DNA of 28,321 nt, taken from contig CAZAKZ010000069.1 in the NCBI GenBank assembly GCA_964485695.1, positions 1 to 28,321 of the forward strand. Direction: 5' to 3'. Source of the DNA: CAZAKZ01 sp964485695 (lineage in GTDB: Bacteria > Planctomycetota > JAFGQW01). This document shows, one piece after another, positions 21,907 through 28,321 of this stretch; positions within the stretch are counted from its first letter, which is position 1, and each line of letters opens with the position of its first letter. Below the pieces are notes generated by a model. The model saw only the letters and a program-made list of their open reading frames with translations. It searched no databases and was not told where the DNA came from. Position numbers and translations under genes: made by a program.

Positions 21907-24675
21907 GTGCCGCGCGAAGGTGACATCGTGAACGGACAGCCCGGTCCAGCCACCCGGTGGAACGCCGACTACATCGAGTCGCTTCACGGGCGATGGCTGG
22001 AGAATCCCGCCTCGGTCAGCGAGGCCTGGAGGCAGTTCTTTCAGGGATTCGACCTCGGACTGGGCCGGGCAGGGGCAGAGTGCGGTCCGATTCCCGCCGA
22101 GGACCAGTCCCGTGTGGCCAGCCTCATCTACGCATTCCGGAATCTCGGCCATCGCATCGCTCGCAACAATCCTCTCGGTAACGGCCCGGACACGCATCCC
22201 GATCTGGAAATCGACAAGTTCGGTTTCACGGAAGCCGACCTGGAGCGCACCTTCGACACCGGCCACTTGCACATGCCCCAGAGGTCGACGCTCCGGGAGA
22301 TCATCGAGATTCTGCGCGAGACCTACTGCAACCATATCGGGGTGGAATACCTGCACATCCAGGACGTTCAGATCCGCCGCTGGCTGCAGGCCGAGATGGA
22401 GCCGATCCGTAACAATCCGGCCTTCGATCGAGATCGAAAGATGGAGATCCTGGAGAAGCTCATCGACGCGGAGGTATTCGAAAATTTCATTCAAAACCGC
22501 TATCCCGGCCAGAAGCGCTTCTCCCTCGAGGGTTCCGAGACCTTCATTCCAGCCGTCAAGGCCCTTGTGGACCTGGCTTCGGATCTCGGCGTCAAGGAGA
22601 TCGTGCTGGGCATGGCGCACCGCGGAAGACTGAATCTCCTGGCCAACATCCTGAACAAGTCCTACGCAACCATCTTCACCGAATTCGAAGGGGGCTTCAT
22701 CCCTGACTCCGTGGCGGGAACAGGGGATGTCAAGTATCACCTGGGGTACACCTCGAACCATACCAGCCGAAACGGCGAGTCCATCCTCCTCACTCTGACC
22801 GCGAACCCGAGTCATCTGGAGGCGGTGAATCCGGTGGTGGAGGGTCGGGCCCGAGCCCGACAACGCCAGCGCAACGACACGGAGAAACGACAGACCGTGG
22901 TGCCGCTCCTCATCCATGGCGATGCCGCCTTTTCCGGTCAGGGCCTGGTGGCGGAAACCCTCAACCTCTCCCAGCTGACGGGATACCGCACCGGTGGCAC
23001 CGTCCACATCATCATCAACAACCAGATCGGCTTCACCACGCTGCCCGGAGAGAGCCGTTCCTCCCACTACTCCACGGACGTGGCCAGGATGATCGAAGCT
23101 CCCATCTTCCACGTCAACGGCGAGAATCCCGAGGCCGTGGTCTTCGTGGCCGAGCTGGCGCTCAAGTTCCGGCAGACCTTCGGGAAAGACGTGGTGGTGG
23201 ACATGCTGTGTTACCGCCGCCACGGACACAACGAAAGCGACGAGCCCGGCTTCACCCAGCCCGAGATGTACAGGAAGATCAAGGCACAGCCCTCGGTCCG
23301 CAAGAAATACACCACGAGCCTCCTCGCCAGCGGGGACCTCGAGGCGCATGAGGAGGAGGCCCTCGCTTCCGAATTCCGCAGTCGCCTGCAGTCGGCCCTG
23401 GATACAGTGCGCGGGGAGCATCCGCCTCCGGAGGTCCAGGCACCGTCGGAGCTCTGGTCCGATTGCAAGGATGCCTGGTCGGACGCGGCCGTGGATACTA
23501 CGGCCTCGAGGGATCAGCTGCTCGAGGTGGCGAATGCCCTCACCGCGATACCCGAGGGCTTCAACCTGCACCCAAAGCTGGTCCGGCTGGTGATGGAGCG
23601 CCGCGAGGTCGCGGTGAACGGTGGTCCCCTGGACTGGGCACTGGCCGAGGCCCTGGCATTCGGCAGCCTGCTGGTGGAAGGACTACCGGTCCGCCTGAGC
23701 GGCCAGGACAGCGCCCGAGGCACATTTTCTCAGCGGCATGCCGTGTGGGTGGATCACGAGACGCAGGAGACCCATACGCCGCTCAATGCCGTCCGGCCCG
23801 GGAACCAGGCTCGCTTCTGCGTCTACAACAGCAGCCTTTCCGAAGCTTCGATCCTGGGCTTCGACTTCGGCTACTCCCTTTGCGAGCCGCGCATGCTGAT
23901 CCTCTGGGAGGCGCAGTTCGGCGATTTCGCCAACGGCGCCCAGGTGATCATCGATCAGTTCATCGGATGTTCCGAATCCAAGTGGGGGCGGACAAGCGGA
24001 CTGGTGATGTTGCTCCCCCACGGTTACGAGGGTCAGGGCCCCGAACATTCAAGCGCCTATCTCGAGCGCTACCTCCAGGCCTGTGCCGAGAACAACGTTC
24101 AGGTCTGCAACCTCACCACACCGGCCAACTACTTCCACGTGCTGCGGCGACAGCTGAAACGGCCGTTCCGCAGACCGCTTATCCTCATGGCCCCCAAGAG
24201 CCTGCTGCGCCACAAGGAGGCGGTGTCGTCCCTGGAGGACCTCACCCACGGCGGATTCCACGAGGTGCTGGACGATGCGGAGGCCCCCCGGAGGGCACGG
24301 CGCGTGGTCCTCACCAGCGGCAAGATCTACTACGACCTGATCCAGATGCGCAGAGAACGCGGCGTGGACGATGTGGCCTGCATCCGGTTGGAGCAGCTCT
24401 ATCCCTTCCCCGAGAAGAAACTCCTGGAAGCCGTCAGCCGCCACGACGGGGCAAAGGAACTGGTCTGGTTGCAGGAGGAGTCCAGGAATCGCGGGGCCTG
24501 GACATTCATGTTCCCGAGATTCCTTGACCTATTCCCCGAACATGAAATACGCTACATCGGGCGCAGGACCAGCGCCGGTCCGGCCGCGGGGTCGCTCAAG
24601 GTCCACCAGCGGGAGCAGATTGAAATCGTGGAATCTGCGCTGGGCGTGGACGGTGGTTCGTTGAACAAGGAATGA
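21907..24675 (+). CDS. sucA: 2-Oxoglutarate dehydrogenase E1 component
   Basis: This homodimeric ThDP-dependent E1 decarboxylates 2-oxoglutarate in the TCA cycle, about 922 residues, the normal size. The N-terminus has the E2-binding segment (YIESLHGRWLENPASVSEAW). The core has GMAHRGRLNLLANIL, then NPSHLEAVNPVVEGRARARQ, the ThDP site GDAAFSGQGLVAETLNLSQL, and DMLCYRRHGHNESDEPGFTQ. The C-terminal half has MLLPHGYEGQGPEHSSAYLE. Three starts are possible: TTG 21886, GTG 21907 and GTG 21928. I chose 21907, with GGGAG nine bases upstream, but 21928 has AAGG and is equally plausible. E2 follows after seven bases. No E3 gene follows, unlike the PDH operon. Confidence 0.95.
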   Translation: MPREGDIVNGQPGPATRWNADYIESLHGRWLENPASVSEAWRQFFQGFDLGLGRAGAECGPIPAEDQSRVASLIYAFRNLGHRIARNNPLGNGPDTHPDLEIDKFGFTEADLERTFDTGHLHMPQRSTLREIIEILRETYCNHIGVEYLHIQDVQIRRWLQAEMEPIRNNPAFDRDRKMEILEKLIDAEVFENFIQNRYPGQKRFSLEGSETFIPAVKALVDLASDLGVKEIVLGMAHRGRLNLLANILNKSYATIFTEFEGGFIPDSVAGTGDVKYHLGYTSNHTSRNGESILLTLTANPSHLEAVNPVVEGRARARQRQRNDTEKRQTVVPLLIHGDAAFSGQGLVAETLNLSQLTGYRTGGTVHIIINNQIGFTTLPGESRSSHYSTDVARMIEAPIFHVNGENPEAVVFVAELALKFRQTFGKDVVVDMLCYRRHGHNESDEPGFTQPEMYRKIKAQPSVRKKYTTSLLASGDLEAHEEEALASEFRSRLQSALDTVRGEHPPPEVQAPSELWSDCKDAWSDAAVDTTASRDQLLEVANALTAIPEGFNLHPKLVRLVMERREVAVNGGPLDWALAEALAFGSLLVEGLPVRLSGQDSARGTFSQRHAVWVDHETQETHTPLNAVRPGNQARFCVYNSSLSEASILGFDFGYSLCEPRMLILWEAQFGDFANGAQVIIDQFIGCSESKWGRTSGLVMLLPHGYEGQGPEHSSAYLERYLQACAENNVQVCNLTTPANYFHVLRRQLKRPFRRPLILMAPKSLLRHKEAVSSLEDLTHGGFHEVLDDAEAPRRARRVVLTSGKIYYDLIQMRRERGVDDVACIRLEQLYPFPEKKLLEAVSRHDGAKELVWLQEESRNRGAWTFMFPRFLDLFPEHEIRYIGRRTSAGPAAGSLKVHQREQIEIVESALGVDGGSLNKE

Positions 24676-24682
24676 AAGGGTC

Positions 24683-25888
24683 ATGATCGTCGACATCAAG
24701 GTCCCGGAAGCGGGGGAATCGATCTCCGAAGGCGTTCTCCTCGAATGGCACAAGAAGGACGGGGATCCTGTCCGGGTGGATGAACCCCTCTTCGAGCTCG
24801 AGACCGACAAGATCACCATGACCGTGGTCTCCGAGACCGCGGGTCTCCTCTCGATCCGGGTCGGCGAGGGCGAGGTGGTGACCATGGGACAGGTGGTGGC
24901 CACCCTGGATACGGAAAAAGTCGGCGCCCAACTGGTAGAGGCCGCCCCCGGAGCACCGGCCGCCGTCCCGGCCGATCCGCCGACCTCGGAGCTGGAGGAA
25001 CTGGCGCCCTCGGTACGCCGCCTGGTGCGTGAGCACCAAATCGATCCCTCGGCCATCGCGGGCACCGGCAAGGACGGCCGCCTGACCAAGGAGGACGTGG
25101 CCCGTGCCCTGACCTCGAGTAAACCGGCATCCCCGGCCGAGACCGCAGAGCCCGTGACTCCCGTGGCAGCCATCCCCGGCGACGCCCTGCCGCGCCAGAC
25201 CCGAAAGCCCATGAGCCCTCTGCGCATGCGCATCGCCGAACGGCTGGTGAATGCGCAGCAGACCGCTGCCATTCTCACCACCTTCAACGAGGTGGACATG
25301 TCCGGGGTGATGAACCTGAGGAAGCGATACAAGGAGACGTTCGACAAGAAATACGGCGTCCGCCTGGGCTTCATGTCCTTCTTCGTGAAAGCCGCCGTGG
25401 ATGCGCTGAAGACGGTACCGGCCCTCAATGTCTGGATCGACGGCGAGGACATTGTCCAGAACCACTTCTACGACATCGGCGTGGCCGTGGGCACAGAACA
25501 CGGGCTGGTGGTTCCAGTCATCCGGAACGCAGATCGCCTGAGCTTCGCCGGAGTCGAGACGGCCATCGCCGACTTTGCCGAGCGCGCGCGGACCCGGAAG
25601 CTGGACCTCGACGAGATCATGGGCGGCAGCTTCACCGTCTCCAACGGAGGAATTTACGGTTCCATGCTCTCCACGCCCATCCTCAATCCTCCGCAGAGCG
25701 GCATCCTCGGCCTGCACGCCATCAAGAAGCGACCGGTGGTGGTGGACGACGCCATCGAGATCCGCCCCATGATGTTCCTGGCACTCTCCTACGACCACCG
25801 CCTGGTGGATGGCTCGGAGGCCGTGACTTTTCTGAAGCGCATCGTGGAGTGCATCGAAGATCCCGAGCGAATGATGCTGGATGTCTGA
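24683..25888 (+). CDS. sucB: Dihydrolipoamide succinyltransferase E2 of OGDH
   Basis: This is the E2 core of 2-oxoglutarate dehydrogenase, 401 residues. The lipoyl domain covers residues 1-75 with Lys43 in ELETDKITMTV. The peripheral-subunit-binding domain is at about 109-145 (APSVRRLVREHQIDPSAIAG, then TGKDGRLTKEDV). The catalytic domain starts at about 172 and ends with His372 and Asp376 in YDHRLVDG. Segments such as ILTTFNEVDMSGVMNLR and GSFTVSNGGIYGSMLSTPIL identify the succinyl rather than the acetyl subgroup. It starts seven bases after sucA with GAAAGGG upstream. It probably shares the E3 and the lipoate ligase of the PDH operon about 8 kb away in the window. Confidence 0.95.
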   Translation: MIVDIKVPEAGESISEGVLLEWHKKDGDPVRVDEPLFELETDKITMTVVSETAGLLSIRVGEGEVVTMGQVVATLDTEKVGAQLVEAAPGAPAAVPADPPTSELEELAPSVRRLVREHQIDPSAIAGTGKDGRLTKEDVARALTSSKPASPAETAEPVTPVAAIPGDALPRQTRKPMSPLRMRIAERLVNAQQTAAILTTFNEVDMSGVMNLRKRYKETFDKKYGVRLGFMSFFVKAAVDALKTVPALNVWIDGEDIVQNHFYDIGVAVGTEHGLVVPVIRNADRLSFAGVETAIADFAERARTRKLDLDEIMGGSFTVSNGGIYGSMLSTPILNPPQSGILGLHAIKKRPVVVDDAIEIRPMMFLALSYDHRLVDGSEAVTFLKRIVECIEDPERMMLDV

Positions 25889-25915
25889 GTAAATACTCAC
25901 CCTCGAGAGGCCCGG

Positions 25916-26077
25916 ATGATAAAACACACCTGTAACATCTGCGGTTACATCTACCATCCCGAGGAAGGCGACTCCCTGGGCAGCATCGAGGCCGGCACCT
26001 CCTTCGAGGATCTCCCCGACGACTGGACCTGCCCGATCTGCGGCGTGTGCAAGGAGGATTTTACCGCGAAGGAATAG
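25916..26077 (+). CDS. Rubredoxin with a fifth cysteine
   Basis: This 53-residue rubredoxin reads MIKHTCNICGYIYHPEEGD at the start and WTCPICGVCKEDFTAKE at the end. The four iron ligands are Cys6, Cys9, Cys39 and Cys42 in two CxxCG knuckles, with the usual aromatic residues (Tyr11, Tyr13, Phe30, Trp37, Phe48). The family normally has Gly, Pro or Asp after CGV/CGA; here that position is Cys45. It starts 27 bases after sucB, with GAGAGG upstream. It would be a cytoplasmic one-electron carrier; its place behind OGDH may be positional only. Electron partners in the window could be the peroxide-defence proteins (inference). Confidence 0.9.
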   Translation: MIKHTCNICGYIYHPEEGDSLGSIEAGTSFEDLPDDWTCPICGVCKEDFTAKE

Positions 26078-26103
26078 GGGTATAGCTGCCTGTATATGAA
26101 CTC

Positions 26104-26158
26104 TCGCGGCCGCTGCCTTCAAACGACACCCTGCAACGCTTGAACACAGCGGCCGCGA
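26104..26158. terminator. Long hairpin, probable bidirectional terminator
   Basis: TCGCGGCCGCTG (26104-26115) and CAGCGGCCGCGA (26147-26158) are perfect 12-bp inverted arms. An inner stem (TTCAAACG/CGCTTGAA, one mismatch) extends the structure, leaving an 11-base loop. It sits 26 bases after the rubredoxin stop and three bases beyond the stop of the convergent minus-strand gene. T-tracts are weak on both sides, but the position between convergent genes supports termination or mRNA 3'-end protection. Confidence 0.65.
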
Positions 26159-26161
26159 AAT

Positions 26162-27457
26162 TTACAGCCTCAGCACGATCGGATCCGCAATCGTTCCGAC
26201 GCCCGTTCCGTCCACGACCAGGGCGGCGATCCAGCAGGTGATGTTCACCTTTGGAATGCCCGAGACATCGAGGCGGGCCGTGGCTTCCCCGCCCACGTCC
26301 AGGACGCGAGGGCCAGGAAACCAGATGCCGGGCATGAGATTGTGGATGGATGCGGTGGTGAAGAAATCCGGGGCGAGGTTGATGACGCGGCCGTCGCCCA
26401 GGGTAACGCCGGGCCGCACGCCCTTCAGACTCATGGCGATGCCGTACCCACGGCCCCCTTCTCCCGGGAAGCTCATCTTGAGGTCGTACTTTCCGGATCC
26501 CGTCTTGACCGACGCGAGATTCCGACCCCTGAGAAAAGTCATCTCCCAGGGCGTGGCCGAGGCGGTTTTCAGGGCCACTGACGTCACCACGGCCGTCGCT
26601 GGATCAATGTAATACAGGGTGTCCCGGAATCTGGACACGATGCGCGGCCTCGGCGCGCTGGCGCGGTCAAAGGCGATGGCCGTGTGGAGGCCGTTACCCG
26701 AAGAGGCGGCAAATAATGTCGTGGGGCTCTTCGATACCGTCCTGAGGACCATGATCTGGTTACCGGCACTCGAATACCAGTCTCCCGTCCGGATATCCTG
26801 GGTGATGGAATACCGCGGGGAAAATCCCATGGAAATGGTGGCGATGGACCCGGAATCCGTCATGCGCAGGAGCGGCGCACCGGCAGCCAGGTTTCTGTCC
26901 TGTACGACATAGTGACCGGTATCGATGTCCGCGGCCAGACCCCCCAACCAGGTTCCCGGAGATCCGGCCTGGAGGGTGGTGGCAATGGTCGTGACGGTGG
27001 AAGTGCTTCTCACGAACTTGAAGAGGCCCATGCCGTGGATGGTCAAGGTCGGTGTCACGAGCTTGCTGTAGCGGTTGGTGAAAACGTAATCGCCATCATG
27101 ATTCACGATGATATCGAGAGGGGAGTAGAGGAGGGACGAATCGGACAGGATGGTGGTGACGGCCCTGGTTACGGGATCCAGCCTCATGAGTCCCTTGATG
27201 CCAAAGGCGTTTCCGCCGTCACCGAAGACGACCAGCCTGTTGTCGGTATCCATGGTCAGGCCGTTCAATGCGGCCGGATTGTCGAACAGCTCGGTGACTT
27301 GCCCGGTTCCATCCGTGAGGTGGATCTTCAAGGAGCCGGAAAGATACTTTGCATCGTGGTACTGTGCCCCCGCCGCAAGGCTGAGGATCAGAAGTCCGAG
27401 GACGCCCGGAACAAGAACCCGAGTCGTGTTCCGGATCTTTTTCGTGGTTGATTTCAT
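26162..27457 (-). CDS. Exported beta-propeller-like protein, paralogue A
   Basis: This 431-residue protein has a signal peptide (KKIRNTTRVLVPGVLGLLIL to AAGA, about residues 6-31). Residues 45-300 contain repeated blade-like segments such as GLTMDTDNRLVVFGDGG, GLMRLDPVTRAVTTIL, PLDIIVNHDGDYVFTNRY and TLYYIDPATAVVTSV, similar to NHL/SMP-30-type propellers. The last 130 residues form a separate beta-rich domain (GVRPGVTLGDGRVINLAPD, then NLMPGIWFPGP, then GGEATARLDVSGIP) shared with the neighbouring upstream gene and, more weakly, with the exported protein at 16771-17688. GGGGTG precedes the ATG. No enzymatic motif is visible; function unknown, and location is likely periplasmic or cell surface. 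It follows its paralogue by 14 bases. Confidence 0.75.
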   Translation of the reverse strand: MKSTTKKIRNTTRVLVPGVLGLLILSLAAGAQYHDAKYLSGSLKIHLTDGTGQVTELFDNPAALNGLTMDTDNRLVVFGDGGNAFGIKGLMRLDPVTRAVTTILSDSSLLYSPLDIIVNHDGDYVFTNRYSKLVTPTLTIHGMGLFKFVRSTSTVTTIATTLQAGSPGTWLGGLAADIDTGHYVVQDRNLAAGAPLLRMTDSGSIATISMGFSPRYSITQDIRTGDWYSSAGNQIMVLRTVSKSPTTLFAASSGNGLHTAIAFDRASAPRPRIVSRFRDTLYYIDPATAVVTSVALKTASATPWEMTFLRGRNLASVKTGSGKYDLKMSFPGEGGRGYGIAMSLKGVRPGVTLGDGRVINLAPDFFTTASIHNLMPGIWFPGPRVLDVGGEATARLDVSGIPKVNITCWIAALVVDGTGVGTIADPIVLRL

Positions 27458-27471
27458 CGGTCACCCCTTTA

Positions 27472-28311
27472 TTAAAACTTGATCACCCGGACGTCCGGGA
27501 TGAATCCCACTCCCGTGGGCGCCTGTGGATCCAGAATCACCACGGCGATCCAGAAGGGGAAATCGAGCCTGGGAATCGCGCTGACATCGAGGACGGCCCT
27601 GGCTTCGCCGCTTGCGTCCAGCTTGCCCGGCCCTGGATTGAAGATACCAGGAATCAGGTTACCGACCGTGAGAAAGGTGAACACGTCGGGATTGATGAAA
27701 ATGGTTCGCCCGTCGAGCAACCGGACGCCCGGTCGGATTCCCGACATGGTGAGGCCGATGGCATAGGCCTTGTCGGCCATGTCCGGTATGCTCAGCCGGA
27801 TGTCCCACTTCCGGAAACCGGTCTTCACCGTCTGCACATGGCGGCCCCGGTAAAAGGCGAAGTCGTAATACACGGAACGGTGGCTCGAGTCCACGGTGAG
27901 GGACGTGACCACGTTGGTCAGTCGGTCGATATTCAAAAGGTATGTCTGATACGGCGCCGCGGTCTTGTACCCCACTGCCACCCACCGGGGGCTGGCCGCG
28001 GACTGGACGTCGAACTGGGCCTGGGTCAAGCTGGACTGCGAAGGCAGAGCAAGGACACCGATGGTGGTGCGGGTGTCGACGCCCGGAACCAGCCGGTAGA
28101 TCCGACTCCCGTAGGGTCCGGTGAGCTCCCCCGTCCTGAAATCCAAGGGCGCACAGTAGTATCCGTACCAGCCATAGCTTCCTCCCGTGCTCCAGGTATG
28201 GAGCGTACCGTCATCGGCGACGTCGTACACCGGGTAGCGGATGGTGGTCGGACTCGTCCGGCTGTACCCTACTTTCCGCGGGTCGACGTTGGGATTTCTT
28301 CTGGATTTCGG
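27472..28311 (-). CDS. Exported propeller-like protein, paralogue B (incomplete, possible frameshift)
   Basis: This is the 3' part of a gene related to paralogue A. Shared C-terminal blocks include FYRGRHVQTVKTGFRKWD, GIRPGVRLLDGRTIFINPD, NLIPGIFNPGP and DASGEARAVLDVSAIP. Upstream, blade-like text (IYRLVPGVDTRTTIGVLALP, LLNIDRLTNVVTSL) continues without a signal peptide. The first in-frame start, GTG at 28228-28230, would truncate the propeller, so the gene probably continues beyond the window. However, the frame meets a TGA at 28312-28314. Removing one A near 28300 would join it to an open frame reading YGVTEIQK and restore a continuous protein to the window edge. This may be a sequencing error, a true frameshift or coincidence. 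Confidence 0.65.
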   Translation of the reverse strand, partial: PKSRRNPNVDPRKVGYSRTSPTTIRYPVYDVADDGTLHTWSTGGSYGWYGYYCAPLDFRTGELTGPYGSRIYRLVPGVDTRTTIGVLALPSQSSLTQAQFDVQSAASPRWVAVGYKTAAPYQTYLLNIDRLTNVVTSLTVDSSHRSVYYDFAFYRGRHVQTVKTGFRKWDIRLSIPDMADKAYAIGLTMSGIRPGVRLLDGRTIFINPDVFTFLTVGNLIPGIFNPGPGKLDASGEARAVLDVSAIPRLDFPFWIAVVILDPQAPTGVGFIPDVRVIKF

Positions 28312-28321
28312 TCACGCCGTA

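Noticed and set aside
21865..23571. 568-codon minus-strand open frame opposite sucA
   Set aside because: It is antisense to conserved OGDH E1 motifs; long reverse frames are expected at this GC content.
24596..26122. 508-codon minus-strand open frame opposite sucB and the rubredoxin
   Set aside because: It covers lipoyl, binding and catalytic domains of SucB on the other strand, and its own product has no family features.

Overview
The window is a GC-rich, gene-dense bacterial segment with Gram-negative-type features: type-B succinate:quinone reductase, exported proteins with signal peptides, and an anti-sigma protein with a periplasmic FecR domain. The organism cannot be named from the sequence. 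The exported proteins with a shared C-terminal module, the relic of a PQQ-like beta-propeller and the sigma-54/GAF regulator suggest an uncultured aerobic or microaerobic lineage of the Planctomycetota/Acidobacteriota/Desulfobacterota kind (inference only). No tRNA, rRNA, CRISPR array, transposase or phage gene was found.

Layout. (1) 1-549: no intact gene; a relic of a PQQ-like propeller protein on the minus strand. (2) 550-2258: PfkB-family sugar kinase overlapping a D-lyxose-isomerase-like cupin. (3) 2460-5105: peroxide and iron defence island with a Fur/PerR box, perR, ferritin, a rubredoxin-domain protein, 2-Cys peroxiredoxin and a ferritin-like helical protein, followed by a HEAT-repeat protein (5116-5808). 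(4) 5822-9146: sdhCAB. (5) 9166-10999, minus: SO_0444-type metal permease with an HMA domain, then mntP. (6) 11251-16748: complete pyruvate dehydrogenase operon (E1alpha, E1beta, E2, E3) ending in a short lipoate-protein ligase. (7) 16771-17688, minus: exported choice-of-anchor-V-like protein with one CxxCH. (8) 17689-18044: AT-rich regulatory spacer. (9) 18045-21802: sigma-54 activator with a cysteine-bearing GAF domain, ECF sigma factor, and an anti-sigma/FecR protein with a cysteine-rich thioredoxin-like tail. (10) 21907-26077: 2-oxoglutarate dehydrogenase E1 and E2, then a 53-residue rubredoxin absent from simple long-ORF lists. (11) 26104-26158: long hairpin. (12) 26162-28321, minus: two tandem related exported propeller-like proteins, the second incomplete at the window edge.

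How it fits together. PDH, OGDH and SDH provide the oxidative core of central metabolism. The only E3 gene here (14689-16122) probably serves both 2-oxoacid dehydrogenases, and the ligase next to it would lipoylate both E2 proteins. The PerR island would protect the Fe-S and flavin enzymes from peroxide and store iron, and the minus-strand efflux pair would control Mn and Cu/Zn. The sigma-54 activator, ECF sigma and FecR/thioredoxin-like protein form a layered regulatory unit whose cysteine sites suggest redox or metal input. That unit, and the C-terminal module shared by three exported proteins, are the least conventional parts of the window.
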